This document shows positions 16,787 through 26,797 of a DNA stretch of 64,000 nucleotides, one piece after another. Location of the stretch: positions 1,448,501 through 1,512,500 of the forward strand of contig CP077096.1 of assembly GCA_014268975.2 (NCBI GenBank), in the 5' to 3' direction. The notes beneath the pieces are model-generated. The model made no database searches. It had not been told where the DNA came from and saw only the letters and a program-made list of their open reading frames with translations. A program made the position numbers and the translations under genes. This DNA comes from Pseudomonas wayambapalatensis (GTDB lineage Bacteria > Pseudomonadota > Gammaproteobacteria > Pseudomonadales > Pseudomonadaceae). The number at the start of each line of letters is the position of its first letter. The stretch's first letter is position 1.

Positions 16787-17524
16787 TCAGTCGTGTGGGT
16801 AGGCCAGGCGCATCATCTCGAGGTCTTTCGCACTGAGCTCCGTATTCTGGACTACCTCGGATCCATCCAAGGTCATCCAGGCCGCAATCGGGTAATGCAT
16901 TATAGAGAGCGGATCGTACTGGGTTTTGATCAGTTCGTTGTCGGGCCGTTTGTTCAGGTAAGTCTCCCTGATGTCTTGCTCTGACCAGTCATCCGATTGC
17001 TTGGCAGCTTCGAATAGAGCCGGCTCGTTCCAGGGGATGGTGGCATCGGGGTGTAGCTGTTCATGTTCGAATCCTAGTGCATGGCCGAACTCGTGTAACA
17101 CGGTGGATTCGAATGATTCATCCCCCGGTATGACATTCAGCGACATGGTGTAGTCTTCACTAGCCAGTGCATCGGTGCCGATGTCTGATTCGTTGTGCTC
17201 TGCATGTTCGCCTGTGAGGATCCTGATCTGGGCATGTTTGTCATCATCTTCTGACAGATCAAGCTCCAGGTTGGCGCCGGAAAGATCCACCCACTGGCAA
17301 GCCAGTTCGAAGATCGACATCTTGAGCTTTCTGTCCGGAGCACCGAGAAACGAGATCCACAAAGTACGACCGGGTGCCCATAGTCGGCCGGTCTCGATCA
17401 GTCCGCGCTTTTTTCGACCGCCGTTGCTCTGGCCCCTGTTGCGGGGGTTCTCGGTAACGGCCAGATCATGGGAGAGCTGCTGATCGATGCGGTGGCGAGT
17501 ACGGAGTGAGGCGAGTGTATACAT
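16787..17524 (-). CDS. Astacin-like (M12A) zinc metalloprotease
   Basis: A 245-residue protein with the extended zinc site HEFGHALGFEHE (His144, Glu145, His148, His154) and a Met-turn SIMHYP (residues 207-212), the two hallmarks of astacin-type metzincins. The order RLWAPGRTLWISFLG, then a DALASED block, then the zinc site matches short bacterial M12A proteins. No Sec signal is seen; the N-terminus is basic and polar with GGRKKRG near residue 37, possibly a propeptide boundary. GC content is visibly lower than in its neighbours. It is a lone gene between the antiporter and dapC, so recent acquisition is likely. The substrate is unknown. Confidence 0.8.
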   Translation of the reverse strand: MYTLASLRTRHRIDQQLSHDLAVTENPRNRGQSNGGRKKRGLIETGRLWAPGRTLWISFLGAPDRKLKMSIFELACQWVDLSGANLELDLSEDDDKHAQIRILTGEHAEHNESDIGTDALASEDYTMSLNVIPGDESFESTVLHEFGHALGFEHEQLHPDATIPWNEPALFEAAKQSDDWSEQDIRETYLNKRPDNELIKTQYDPLSIMHYPIAAWMTLDGSEVVQNTELSAKDLEMMRLAYPHD

Positions 17525-17654
17525 CGGAGAGTTCCTGGTGTGGTTGGAACTCAGGATGATCTGCGACCGATCAAGCTACGTGGCATTACATAAGTCTGTG
17601 CGGTGACACGCGTTCAGGCATCCCAGCGCCCGAGTGCCGTTAGATAGTTACCTA

Positions 17655-17678
17655 GGGGCTGACATCGACGCCAGCCCC
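17655..17678. terminator. Hairpin downstream of dapC
   Basis: GGGGCTG (17655-17661) pairs with CAGCCCC (17672-17678) around a 10-base loop, starting 16 bases beyond the dapC stop on the minus strand. No T-run follows, so it is only a weak terminator candidate. Confidence 0.35.
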
Positions 17679-17693
17679 AAGGGGAGAGGCATT

Positions 17694-18890
17694 TCAGCGC
17701 CCTGCGAGGAACCCGCGAATCCGCTCGGCCGCCTCGATGCACTCGGCCAGAGGCGCAACCAGCGCCATGCGCACGCGTCCTGCGCCCGGATTGACGCCAT
17801 CCACTTCACGCGACAGATACGAGCCCGGCACAACGGTCACGTGCTCGGCTTCGAACAGGTCACGGGTAAAATCAGCGTCGCTGCCCGGCACCTTGCCCCA
17901 CAGATAGAAGCTGCCATCCGGGCGTTGCACGTCCATCACCGGTTGCAGGATCTCGAGCACGGCATCGTACTTGGCGCGGTACTGGTCGCGGTTTGCGCGC
18001 ACATGGGCTTCGTCCTGCCAGGCGGCGACGCTGGCCAGTTGCGTCTGCACCGGCATGGCGCAACCGTGGTAGGTGCGGTACAGCAGGAATGGCTTGATGA
18101 TCTCGGCATCGCCAGCGACGAAGCCCGAACGCAGACCGGGCAGGTTGGAGCGCTTGGACAGGCTGTGGAACACCACGCAGCGTTTGAAGTCGTTGCGGCC
18201 GAGCTCGGCGCAGGCGCTCAGCAGGCCTGGTGGTGGAGCGTCTTCGTCGAAGTACAGCTCGCTGTAGCACTCGTCGGCGGCAATCACGAAATTGTGCTCG
18301 TCGGCCAGGGCGATCAGCTTTTTCAGGGTGTCCATCGGCACCAGTGCGCCGGTGGGGTTGCCAGGGGAGCACAGGAACAGGATCTGGCAGCGCTTCCAGA
18401 TCTCGACCGGCACCGCGTCGAAATCAGGGTTGAAGCCGTTGTTTTCCAGGCAGGGCAGGTAGTGCGGAGTAGCTCCGGCCAGCAGCGCCGCGCCTTCGTA
18501 GATCTGGTAGAACGGGTTGGGGCTGACCACCAGGCCGTCGTCGGCGCGGTTGACCACCGTTTGCGTGAAGGCGAACAGCGCTTCACGGGTGCCATTGACC
18601 GGCAGGACATGCTGGTCGGCATCGAGCCAGCCAGCGGGCACGCCAAAACGGCGCTCGCACCATTGGACGATGGCCTGGCGCAGGGCCGGCAGGCCGAGGG
18701 TGCTGGGGTAGACCGCCAGTTTATCGAGGTTGTCGGCCAGGGCCTTGGCGACGAACGCCGGGGATTCATGCTTCGGCTCACCGATCGACAGGGCAATGGC
18801 GCGTTTGTCCGCGGCAGGTTTCACGCTGCCGAGCAGAGCGCGGAGCTTCTCGAAGGGATAGGGCTGAAGCTGGGTCAAGGCATGGTTCAT
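17694..18890 (-). CDS. dapC: N-succinyldiaminopimelate aminotransferase DapC
   Basis: A 398-residue class I/II PLP aminotransferase that converts N-succinyl-2-amino-6-ketopimelate to N-succinyl-LL-DAP. The PLP lysine is in FHSLSKRSNLPGLRSG, the cofactor-binding Asp/Tyr in IAADECYSELYFDE, and the substrate-side motif is LCSPGNPTGALVP. It lies 21 bp downstream of glnD, as in other pseudomonads. The first ATG, MNHALTQLQPYPF, is used. Confidence 0.92.
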   Translation of the reverse strand: MNHALTQLQPYPFEKLRALLGSVKPAADKRAIALSIGEPKHESPAFVAKALADNLDKLAVYPSTLGLPALRQAIVQWCERRFGVPAGWLDADQHVLPVNGTREALFAFTQTVVNRADDGLVVSPNPFYQIYEGAALLAGATPHYLPCLENNGFNPDFDAVPVEIWKRCQILFLCSPGNPTGALVPMDTLKKLIALADEHNFVIAADECYSELYFDEDAPPPGLLSACAELGRNDFKRCVVFHSLSKRSNLPGLRSGFVAGDAEIIKPFLLYRTYHGCAMPVQTQLASVAAWQDEAHVRANRDQYRAKYDAVLEILQPVMDVQRPDGSFYLWGKVPGSDADFTRDLFEAEHVTVVPGSYLSREVDGVNPGAGRVRMALVAPLAECIEAAERIRGFLAGR

Positions 18891-18911
18891 CGGCGCAAGG
18901 TCTCGTAATCG

Positions 18912-21611
18912 TCAGAAGGTCACGCGGGTAGGGCTGGTATCGCTGGACTGGCCGGCCTGCAACTGTTCGACGATGGCTTCCTGCAGGCGGCTGCACAGTT
19001 GCGGGTCGGAGAGCGGCTGGTTGTCGGCGTCGGTGATGAAGAACACGTCTTCCACGCGCTCGCCGAGGGTGGCGATCTTGGCGTTCTGCAGCGACAGGTC
19101 GAACTCCAGGAAGATCCGCCCCAGGCGCGCCAGCAGGCCGGGCCGGTCGGGTGCGGTGATTTCGAGGATGGTCACCGGGCGCTGGGCATCGTTGAGGATG
19201 GTCACCTGCGGCGCGAAGTTGAAGTGCTTGAGCTGGCGCGGCACGCGCCGCTGGATGATGGTCGGGTAATCCTCGGGATTGCGCAGTGCCTCGGTCAGCC
19301 CTTCGCGGATCTGCTTGACCCGCTGCGGGTTGTCGCCGATCGAGCCGCCGTCGTTGTCGAGCACGATGTAGGTGTCGAGGGTGAACTGGCTGCTGGAGGT
19401 GATGATGCGGGCGTCGTGGATGTTCAGGTTGAGCTGCGACATCGCCGCCACGGTCACGGCGAAGAAGTCGTGCTGGTCGGGCGCGTAGATGAAGATCTGC
19501 GTGCCGCCTTCGAACTCGCGCTGCGTGGTTTCCTTGATCAGCACCAGCGGGCCGCCATCGGCCGGCTGCTGGAGAATCGCATCGCTGTGCCAGGCCACAT
19601 CGGCGGCGGTGTGCTTGAGGAAATAGTCGTCGCCCAGCTGCGACCAGAGTTGCTCCACATCGTCCGGGTCTGTGCCTTCGCGCACGAGGATGTCCAGCGC
19701 GGCGCTTTGTGTCTGGCGAATCTGCTCCTCTCGGTCCAGCGGGTTCTCAAGGCCCCGGCGCAGCGCGCGCTTGGTCTCGGTGTAGAGCTGGCGCAGCAGG
19801 CTGGCGCGCCAGGAGTTCCACAGGCTGGGGTTGGTGGCGTTGATGTCGGCCACGGTCAGCACGTAGAGGTAGTCCAGGCGGGTTTCGTCGCCGACGAACA
19901 GGGCGAAATCGTTGATCACCTGCGGGTCGGAGAGGTCCTTGCGCTGGGCGGTGGTGGACATCACCAGGTGGCTCTGCACCAGCCAGGCAATCAGCCGCGA
20001 GTCCCAGGCCGGTAGCTGATGGCGCTCGCAGAACGCCTGAGCATCCACCGCACCGAGCTCGGAGTGATCGCCCTGGCGACCCTTGCCGATGTCGTGATAA
20101 AGACCGGCGAGGTAGATCAGCTCAGGCTTGGGCAGGCGTCCCATGAGCTTGCTGGCCAACGGGAATTTCTCCGACACCGGGGTGTACTGCAGTTTGCGCA
20201 GGTGCTTGATGAGGTTGAGCGTGTGCGCATCGACCGTATAGATGTGGAACAGGTCGTGCTGCATCTGTCCGACGATCAGGCCGAATTCCGGCAGGTAGCG
20301 ACCGAGGATGCCATAGCGGTTCATGCGCCGCAGGTTGCGGTGGATGCCGATCTCGCACTTGAACAGTTCGATGAACAGGCTGGTGTTGCGGATATCGTTG
20401 CGGAACTTGTCGTCGATCAGGTGCCGATGTTCACGCAGAAGGCGCACGGTGTCGGCGCGTACGCCCTTGATCTCCGGATGCTGGGCCATCAGCACGAAGA
20501 TCTCCAGCATGGCGAACGGGGTGCGCTTGAAGACGTTCGGGTTGACCGCCTCTATATAGCCGTCATGCAGGCGAAAGCGCGAGTTCAGCGGCTGGGTGCT
20601 GCCATTGTCGTCGGCGAGGATCACTTCCTCGAAGTGCTGGATGATCAGGTCGCAGAGCTGGCTGATGCTCATCACCACCCGGTAGTACTGCTGCATGAAC
20701 TGCTCGATGGCGCGCTTGGGGTTCTCGTCGCTGTAACCGAGCAGCGCCGCGATACTGCGCTGGTGGTCGAACAGCAGGCGGTCTTCGGCGCGTCCGGCGA
20801 GCATGTGCAGGGCGTAGCGCACGCGCCAGAGGAAGGCCTGCGACGAGGCCAGCAGGTCGTTCTCGCTTTCCAGCAGAAAACCTTCGCCAGCCAGCGCGTG
20901 CAGGTTGAGGGTGCCGTACTGGCGGCGGGCAACCCAGAGCACCGTCTGGATGTCGCGCAGGCCACCTGGCGAACCCTTGACGTTGGGCTCCAGGTTGTAC
21001 TCGGTGTCGTTGTACTTGTGGTGCCGTGCCTTGAGCTCGGCACGCTTGGCCAGGAAGAACTCCTTGCTGGGCCACATGTGCGCGGTGCTGGTGACTTCCA
21101 GCATGCGCTCGCGCAGCGTCTCGGGGCCGGCGACGGTGCGGCTTTCCATCAGGTTGGTGATCACTGTCAGGTCGGCGCGCGCCTGCTCGGCGCATTCCTC
21201 GACGGTGCGCACGCTCTGACCGACTTCCAGGCCGATGTCCCACAGCAGTGTCAGGAAGCGCTCGATGGCGTCGCGATACTGCTCGTGTTCCGCCTGGTCG
21301 AGCAGGATCAGCAGGTCGATGTCCGACCAGGGGTGCAGCTCGCCGCGGCCGTAGCCGCCAACCGCGACCAGGGCGATGCCGTCCGGATTGCCCCAGTCGA
21401 ACTGGTTCCAGGCCTGTTGCAGGATATTGTCGACGAACCAGGCGCGGTCCTCGATCAGGCGGCGGATCTCGACGCCTTCGCGAAAGCGTCTGTCGAAGAC
21501 TTCTGCGGCCTGGCGCAGAGCCTTCTTGAAGGCGGGAATGGGGCTTGCCTTGAGCGCCAGTTCCGCCTGGAACTGGCCACGGTCGAACAGCTCTGGATCC
21601 ACCTGGGGCAT
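18912..21611 (-). CDS. glnD: PII uridylyltransferase / uridylyl-removing enzyme GlnD
   Basis: GlnD senses glutamine and uridylylates or deuridylylates PII, which sets nitrogen control. The 899-residue product shows the nucleotidyltransferase motif [17 protein letters not shown] (about residues 85-101), an HD hydrolase domain with [17 protein letters not shown] near residue 460-475, and two C-terminal ACT domains ([20 protein letters not shown] and [17 protein letters not shown]). The start at 21611 is preceded by AGGAAGG; the longer open frame upstream overlaps map and is rejected. It lies between map and dapC. Confidence 0.95.
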   Translation of the reverse strand: MPQVDPELFDRGQFQAELALKASPIPAFKKALRQAAEVFDRRFREGVEIRRLIEDRAWFVDNILQQAWNQFDWGNPDGIALVAVGGYGRGELHPWSDIDLLILLDQAEHEQYRDAIERFLTLLWDIGLEVGQSVRTVEECAEQARADLTVITNLMESRTVAGPETLRERMLEVTSTAHMWPSKEFFLAKRAELKARHHKYNDTEYNLEPNVKGSPGGLRDIQTVLWVARRQYGTLNLHALAGEGFLLESENDLLASSQAFLWRVRYALHMLAGRAEDRLLFDHQRSIAALLGYSDENPKRAIEQFMQQYYRVVMSISQLCDLIIQHFEEVILADDNGSTQPLNSRFRLHDGYIEAVNPNVFKRTPFAMLEIFVLMAQHPEIKGVRADTVRLLREHRHLIDDKFRNDIRNTSLFIELFKCEIGIHRNLRRMNRYGILGRYLPEFGLIVGQMQHDLFHIYTVDAHTLNLIKHLRKLQYTPVSEKFPLASKLMGRLPKPELIYLAGLYHDIGKGRQGDHSELGAVDAQAFCERHQLPAWDSRLIAWLVQSHLVMSTTAQRKDLSDPQVINDFALFVGDETRLDYLYVLTVADINATNPSLWNSWRASLLRQLYTETKRALRRGLENPLDREEQIRQTQSAALDILVREGTDPDDVEQLWSQLGDDYFLKHTAADVAWHSDAILQQPADGGPLVLIKETTQREFEGGTQIFIYAPDQHDFFAVTVAAMSQLNLNIHDARIITSSSQFTLDTYIVLDNDGGSIGDNPQRVKQIREGLTEALRNPEDYPTIIQRRVPRQLKHFNFAPQVTILNDAQRPVTILEITAPDRPGLLARLGRIFLEFDLSLQNAKIATLGERVEDVFFITDADNQPLSDPQLCSRLQEAIVEQLQAGQSSDTSPTRVTF

Positions 21612-21633
21612 CGAGTCGCCTTCCTGAGTTGAA

Positions 21634-22416
21634 TTACGCCGAGGTACGGGGAATGGTGTCGTCTTTGCGCAGGGTGAAGATTTCATAGCCCGTGGCGGTG
21701 ACCACCAGCGTATGTTCCCACTGTGCCGAGAGCTTGCGATCCTTGGTGATGGCGGTCCAGCCATCGCCCAGCACCTTGGTGTCGGCCTTGCCCTGGTTGA
21801 TCATCGGCTCGATGGTGAAGGTCATGCCTTCTTTCAGTTCCATGCCGGTGCCGGCCCTGCCGTAGTGCAGGATCTGCGGTTCTTCATGGAACACCTTGCC
21901 GATGCCATGGCCGCAGAACTCGCGAACCACCGAGAAACCGTTCTTTTCCGCGTGCTTCTGGATCACTTCGCCGATGTCGCCCAGGCGGCAGCCCGGCTTG
22001 ATGAGCTCGATGGCCTTGTACAGGCACTCTTGCGTGACCTTGGACAGGCGCTCGGCCCAGGGCGCGACGGTGCCGACATGGAACATGCGGCTGGTGTCGC
22101 CGTGGTAGCCATCCTTGATCACCGTCACGTCGATGTTGATGGTGTCGCCATCCTTGAGCGGCTTTTCGTTGGGGATGCCGTGGCAGACCACATGGTTGAT
22201 CGAGGTGCAGATCGACTTGGGGAAGCCCTTGTAGTTGAGCGGCGCCGGGATCGCCTGCTGGACGTTGACGATGTAGTCGTGGCACAGGCGGTCGAGTTCC
22301 TCGGTGGTCACGCCAGGCTTGACGTGCTCTTCGATCATTTCGAGGACTTCGGCGGCCAGGCGGCCGGCGATGCGCATCTTCTCGATGTCTTCTGCGGTCT
22401 TGATGGTGACGGTCAT
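21634..22416 (-). CDS. map: Methionine aminopeptidase type I
   Basis: A 260-residue enzyme that removes the initiator methionine from nascent proteins. Dinuclear metal ligands are visible: the Asp residues in [19 protein letters not shown], His in [13 protein letters not shown], Glu in FTIEPM and Glu in QWEHTLVV. The start at 22416 ([14 protein letters not shown]) is the family start; an upstream in-frame ATG adds unrelated sequence. It is divergent from rpsB and lies 22 bp before glnD, the classic map/rpsB divergence. Confidence 0.95.
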   Translation of the reverse strand: MTVTIKTAEDIEKMRIAGRLAAEVLEMIEEHVKPGVTTEELDRLCHDYIVNVQQAIPAPLNYKGFPKSICTSINHVVCHGIPNEKPLKDGDTINIDVTVIKDGYHGDTSRMFHVGTVAPWAERLSKVTQECLYKAIELIKPGCRLGDIGEVIQKHAEKNGFSVVREFCGHGIGKVFHEEPQILHYGRAGTGMELKEGMTFTIEPMINQGKADTKVLGDGWTAITKDRKLSAQWEHTLVVTATGYEIFTLRKDDTIPRTSA

Positions 22417-22760
22417 TACAGGCTCTCTACGGCGCCGGGCGGCGCACAACAAACGGGAAAGGCCGGATTCTAACAGAGCAGGGCGGCGTTCTGTGGGGAG
22501 AAAACCGCGGATCCGGTGGTCTATGGAGGGCATTCTGGCGCGATTGCCGGGCTGCTGCAAAAGCCACTGACGGATGAAGCACCTTGCGGGTTCCGTTCGT
22601 CTTCTGTCTGTGGTATAAAATGCGCCGCTTTCGGGGAGGTCCCCGTCAGCTCAAACCCACACACGTGTCGACACGATGGCCTGGGTGCCCGGGATCTTCG
22701 GATCCATGGGTTGGTCATTGGGATACGTGGAGGCCCAACCCGACTTATCAAGGAACTATC
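22417..22760 (+). promoter_or_regulatory. rpsB promoter and leader (possible S2 autoregulatory RNA)
   Basis: The 344-bp gap between divergent map and rpsB contains no gene. A plausible promoter is TTCCGT (22591-22596) with TATAAA (22614-22619) 17 bases apart, followed by GCGCCGC. The resulting leader of about 135 bases contains a CGGGGA/TCCCCG hairpin near 22634 and GGATC-TTCG-GATCC at 22692-22705, a UUCG tetraloop hairpin. In gammaproteobacteria S2 represses its own mRNA through the rpsB leader, so an S2-binding structure is expected here, but I cannot confirm the fold. Confidence 0.5.
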
Positions 22761-23498
22761 ATGTCCCAAGTCAACATGCGCGATATGCTGAAGGCCGGTG
22801 TGCACTTCGGCCACCAGACCCGTTACTGGAACCCGAAAATGGGCAAGTACATTTTCGGCGCGCGCAACAAGATCCACATTATCAACCTGGAAAAAACCCT
22901 GCCGATGTTCAACGACGCTCTGTCGTTCGTAGAGCGCCTGGCCCAGGGCAAGAACAAGATCCTGTTCGTCGGCACCAAGCGTTCCGCTGGCAAACTGGTC
23001 GCCGAGCAAGCTGCTCGTTGCGGTTCGCCATACGTTGATCACCGCTGGTTGGGCGGCATGCTGACCAACTACAAGACCATCCGTGCTTCGATCAAGCGTC
23101 TGCGCGACCTGGAAACCCAGGCCGAAGATGGCACCTTCGCCAAGCTGACCAAGAAAGAAGCCCTGATGCGCTCGCGCGACCTGGAAAAACTGGATCGCAG
23201 CCTGGGTGGTATCAAGGACATGGGCGGTCTGCCTGATGCACTGTTCGTCATCGACGTCGATCACGAGCGCATTGCAATCACCGAAGCCAACAAGCTGGGC
23301 ATCCCGGTCATCGGCGTTGTCGATACCAACAGCAGCCCGGAAGGCGTTGACTTCGTGATCCCAGGCAACGACGACGCAATCCGCGCCATCGAGCTGTACA
23401 TGACTTCGATGGCTGACGCCGTCATCCGCGGTCGCAACAACGTTGCCGGCGGTACCGAAGTCTACGCTGAAGAAGCGGCGGCACCAGCTGCTGAGTAA
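22761..23498 (+). CDS. rpsB: 30S ribosomal protein S2
   Basis: A 245-residue S2 protein beginning [20 protein letters not shown], the standard family start, preceded by AAGGA. It contains HINLEK-like [10 protein letters not shown] and the [12 protein letters not shown] block. It is followed by tsf after a 186-bp gap containing a terminator or attenuator. It is the first gene of the rpsB-tsf-pyrH-frr run. Confidence 0.98.
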   Translation: MSQVNMRDMLKAGVHFGHQTRYWNPKMGKYIFGARNKIHIINLEKTLPMFNDALSFVERLAQGKNKILFVGTKRSAGKLVAEQAARCGSPYVDHRWLGGMLTNYKTIRASIKRLRDLETQAEDGTFAKLTKKEALMRSRDLEKLDRSLGGIKDMGGLPDALFVIDVDHERIAITEANKLGIPVIGVVDTNSSPEGVDFVIPGNDDAIRAIELYMTSMADAVIRGRNNVAGGTEVYAEEAAAPAAE

Positions 23499-23526
23499 TT
23501 GACGCCTGGCGTCTACTTGGCACGCG

Positions 23527-23550
23527 AAAAGGGGGCTTGGCCCCCTTTTT
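23527..23550 (+). terminator. Intrinsic terminator/attenuator between rpsB and tsf
   Basis: GGGGGC (23531-23536) pairs with GCCCCC (23540-23545) around TTG, extended by AAAA/TTTT, with the T-run reaching 23550. It lies 28 bases after the rpsB stop. An attenuating terminator here would lower tsf relative to rpsB unless tsf has its own promoter in the following 130 bp. Confidence 0.85.
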
Positions 23551-23684
23551 GCCACCTGAAATCCTCCTGTCAGCAAGCACGCCGCATCATGCGTGGCGCT
23601 GGTGTGAAGACAGCGGATTTCCAGAATTGAACGCCCGTGATGAACGGGTGGAATGGTTGAAAAACTTTCCAAGAGGATTTTGAA

Positions 23685-24548
23685 ATGGCAGCAATTACTG
23701 CAGCGCTGGTCAAAGAACTGCGCGAGCGTACCGGCGAAGGCATGATGGATTGCAAAAAGGCCCTGGAAAAGGCCGGCGGCGACATCGAGAAAGCCATTGA
23801 CGACATGCGTGCCTCGGGCGCCATCAAGGCCGCCAAGAAGGCTGGCAACGTTGCCGCTGAAGGTGCTATCGCCGTCAAGACCGACGGTAAGGTCGCCGTT
23901 CTGCTGGAAGTGAACTCGCAGACCGACTTCCTGGCCCTGCAAGACGACTTCAAGACTTTCGTTGCCGAAAGCCTGGAAGAAGCCTTCGCCCAGAAGCTGA
24001 CCGACGCCGCTCCGCTGATCGCTTCGCGTGAAGCCGCTCGTGAAGCCCTGGTCGCCAAGTGCGGCGAGAACGTCAACATCCGTCGTCTGGCTCGCGTCGA
24101 AGGCGACGTGGTCGGTGCCTACCTGCACGGCAACAAGATCGGCGCTGCCGTCGTTCTGAAAGGCGGTGACGTAGAGCTGGCCAAGAACATCGCCATGCAC
24201 GTTGCAGCTTCGAACCCTGAGTTCCTGGATTCGTCGGAAATCTCCGCCGAGGCCATCGAGCGCGAGAAGGGCGTCTTCCTGCAGCTGAACGCCGACAAGA
24301 TCGCTGGCAAGCCGGAAAACATCGTTGAGAACATGATCAACGGCCGTATCACCAAGTTCAAGGCAGAAGCCTCGCTGAAAGAGCAGGCCTTCGTCATGAA
24401 CCCGGAAGTCAAGGTCGGCGATCTGGCCAAGAAAGCCGGTGCTGAAATCGTTTCCTTCACCTACTTCAAAGTTGGCGAAGGCATCGAGAAGCCGGTTGAC
24501 GACTTCGCTGCCGAAGTTGCCGCCCAGGTCGCTGCCGCCAAGCAGTAA
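23685..24548 (+). CDS. tsf: Elongation factor Ts
   Basis: A 287-residue nucleotide exchange factor for EF-Tu. The N-terminal UBA-like region contains LRERTGEGMMDCKKALEKAG and the core has LLEVNSQTDFLALQ, both diagnostic. The ATG follows AAGAGGA. It is the second gene of the rpsB operon, with pyrH next. Confidence 0.98.
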   Translation: MAAITAALVKELRERTGEGMMDCKKALEKAGGDIEKAIDDMRASGAIKAAKKAGNVAAEGAIAVKTDGKVAVLLEVNSQTDFLALQDDFKTFVAESLEEAFAQKLTDAAPLIASREAAREALVAKCGENVNIRRLARVEGDVVGAYLHGNKIGAAVVLKGGDVELAKNIAMHVAASNPEFLDSSEISAEAIEREKGVFLQLNADKIAGKPENIVENMINGRITKFKAEASLKEQAFVMNPEVKVGDLAKKAGAEIVSFTYFKVGEGIEKPVDDFAAEVAAQVAAAKQ

Positions 24549-24571
24549 GACGGACTCGTCTGTCGCCCCGA

Positions 24572-24603
24572 AGAGGCTGCCCGCTCACGCGCGCAGCCTC
24601 TTT
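24572..24603 (+). terminator. Terminator-like hairpin after tsf
   Basis: AGAGGCTGC (24572-24580) pairs with GCAGCCTCT (24593-24601) around a 12-base loop; only three T bases follow. It separates tsf from pyrH and may terminate partially. Confidence 0.55.
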
Positions 24604-24728
24604 GTCAAAGCGCGCAAGGGTTTATCTGGCCCTGTGCGCTGGCACTGAAGCAGTGCCACGCTACAGTTAGCAGGCTGCACACAGCCCGCACGGAATTTTC
24701 TAAAAGTACGCCGCAGGAGAGACTCGCA

Positions 24729-25472
24729 ATGGCTCAGCAGGTGAGTGGTCGCCAACCTCGCTATAAACGCATTTTGCTCAAACTTAGCGGCGAGGCCCTG
24801 ATGGGCTCGGAAGACTTCGGGATCGACCCGAAGGTGCTGGACCGCATGGCCCTGGAAGTTGGCCAGCTGGTCGGTATCGGTGTCCAGGTCGGCCTGGTGA
24901 TCGGTGGTGGTAACCTGTTCCGCGGCGCCGCGCTCAGTGCAGCCGGCATGGACCGCGTCACGGGCGACCACATGGGTATGCTGGCCACTGTAATGAACGC
25001 ACTGGCCATGCGCGATGCGCTGGAGCGCTCGAACATCCCGGCACTGGTCATGTCTGCCATCTCCATGGTCGGCGTCACCGATCATTACGATCGTCGCAAA
25101 GCTATTCGCCACCTCAACTCCGGGGATGTGGTAATTTTCTCCGCCGGTACCGGCAATCCGTTCTTCACCACCGACTCCGCAGCCTGCCTGCGTGCCATCG
25201 AAATCGATGCCGACGTGGTGCTGAAGGCGACCAAGGTCGATGGTGTGTACACTGCCGACCCATTCAAGGATCCGCATGCCGAGAAGTTCGATCACCTCAC
25301 CTACGACGAGGTGCTGGATCGCAAGCTCGGTGTCATGGACCTGACCGCAATCTGCCTGTGCCGCGACCACAAGATGCCATTGCGGGTATTCAACATGAAC
25401 AAGCCTGGCGCCCTGCTGAACATCGTGGTGGGTGGCGCTGAAGGTACTTTGATCGAGGAAGGCGAAGCATGA
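24729..25472 (+). CDS. pyrH: UMP kinase
   Basis: A 247-residue amino-acid-kinase-fold enzyme that phosphorylates UMP. Motifs seen are [12 protein letters not shown] near the N-terminus, [10 protein letters not shown], and [20 protein letters not shown]. The ATG is preceded by GGAGA. It overlaps frr by 4 bases (ATGA), so the two are coupled. Confidence 0.97.
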   Translation: MAQQVSGRQPRYKRILLKLSGEALMGSEDFGIDPKVLDRMALEVGQLVGIGVQVGLVIGGGNLFRGAALSAAGMDRVTGDHMGMLATVMNALAMRDALERSNIPALVMSAISMVGVTDHYDRRKAIRHLNSGDVVIFSAGTGNPFFTTDSAACLRAIEIDADVVLKATKVDGVYTADPFKDPHAEKFDHLTYDEVLDRKLGVMDLTAICLCRDHKMPLRVFNMNKPGALLNIVVGGAEGTLIEEGEA

Positions 25473-26026
25473 TCAACGACATCAAGAAAGACGCGCAGGA
25501 GCGCATGGGCAAGTCCCTCGAGGCGTTGGCCCGCAACCTGGCAGCGATCCGCACCGGTCGCGCCCACCCAAGCATCCTGGATGGCGTCAAGGTTCCGGCC
25601 TGGGGTAGCGAGATGCCGCTGAACCAGGTGGCCGCGATCACCGTCGAGGACGCCCGCACCCTCAAGATCGTCGCCCACGACAAGAACCTCAGCGCCGCGA
25701 TCGAGAAGGCCATCCTGACCTCCGACCTGGGCCTGAACCCGTCGAGCGCCGGTACCACCATTCGCGTGCCGATGCCGGCCCTGACCGAAGAAACCCGCAA
25801 GGGCTACACCAAGCAGGCCAGCGGCGTTGCCGAGGATGCCAAGGTTGCCGTGCGCAACGTGCGTCGCGACGCATTGGCCGACCTGAAGAAGCTCACCAAG
25901 GACAAGGAAATCAGCGAAGACGAAGAGCGTCGTGCAGCTGACGAGATCCAGAAGCTGACCGACAAGTTCGTGGCAGACGTCGATGCTGCGTTCAAAGCCA
26001 AGGAAAAGGACCTGATGGCCGTCTGA
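25469..26026 (+). CDS. frr: Ribosome recycling factor
   Basis: A 185-residue RRF that, with EF-G, splits post-termination ribosomes. The family blocks [19 protein letters not shown] and [13 protein letters not shown] are present. The start overlaps the pyrH stop and uppS follows after 15 bp. Confidence 0.98.
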   Translation: MINDIKKDAQERMGKSLEALARNLAAIRTGRAHPSILDGVKVPAWGSEMPLNQVAAITVEDARTLKIVAHDKNLSAAIEKAILTSDLGLNPSSAGTTIRVPMPALTEETRKGYTKQASGVAEDAKVAVRNVRRDALADLKKLTKDKEISEDEERRAADEIQKLTDKFVADVDAAFKAKEKDLMAV

Positions 26027-26041
26027 GGCCAGGACTTTTTC

Positions 26042-26797
26042 ATGGAAAAGACCAAGCAGGCGGCACCCTCGTCGGTGCCGCGTCACGTCGCTATCATCAT
26101 GGACGGCAACAACCGCTGGGCGAAAAAGCGCCTGCTGCCTGGCGTTGCCGGGCACAAGGCAGGCGTCGATGCGGTGCGTGCGGTGATCGAAGTCTGTGCC
26201 GAGGCCAAGGTCGAAGTGCTCACGCTCTTCGCCTTCTCCAGCGAGAACTGGCAGCGTCCGGCCGATGAGGTGGGTGCGTTGATGGAGCTGTTCTTCTCGG
26301 CCTTGCGCCGCGAGGCCAAGCGCCTGAACGACAACAACATCTGCCTGCGCATCATCGGTGACCGCTCGCGCTTCCATCCGGAGCTACAGGCCGCGATGCG
26401 AGAAGCCGAAGCGCTGACCGCCGGCAATGATCGTTTCATCCTGCAGATCGCTGCCAACTATGGCGGTCAGTGGGATATCGCCCAGGCTGCCCAGCGCCTG
26501 GCGCGCGAAGTCCAGGCCGGCCATCTGCGCCCGGACGATATCACGCCCGGTCTGCTGCAGACCTGCCTTGCCACGGGGGACCTGCCGTTGCCCGACCTGT
26601 GCATTCGCACCGGCGGCGAACACCGCATCAGCAACTTCCTGTTGTGGCAGTTGGCCTACGCCGAGCTGTATTTCTCCGACCTGTACTGGCCGGACTTCAA
26701 ACACGAGGCCATGCGTAATGCACTGGCCGATTTCGCTTCGCGCCAACGCCGCTTCGGTAAGACCAGCGAGCAGGTCGAGGCTGGAGCTCGTGCTTAA
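26042..26797 (+). CDS. uppS: Undecaprenyl diphosphate synthase
   Basis: A 251-residue cis-prenyltransferase that makes C55-PP, the lipid carrier for peptidoglycan and O-antigen. The catalytic Asp is in IIMDGNNRWAK, and the other signatures are FAFSSENWQRP and DLCIRTGGEHRISNFLLWQ. The stop overlaps the cdsA start by one base (TAATG). Confidence 0.97.
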   Translation: MEKTKQAAPSSVPRHVAIIMDGNNRWAKKRLLPGVAGHKAGVDAVRAVIEVCAEAKVEVLTLFAFSSENWQRPADEVGALMELFFSALRREAKRLNDNNICLRIIGDRSRFHPELQAAMREAEALTAGNDRFILQIAANYGGQWDIAQAAQRLAREVQAGHLRPDDITPGLLQTCLATGDLPLPDLCIRTGGEHRISNFLLWQLAYAELYFSDLYWPDFKHEAMRNALADFASRQRRFGKTSEQVEAGARA

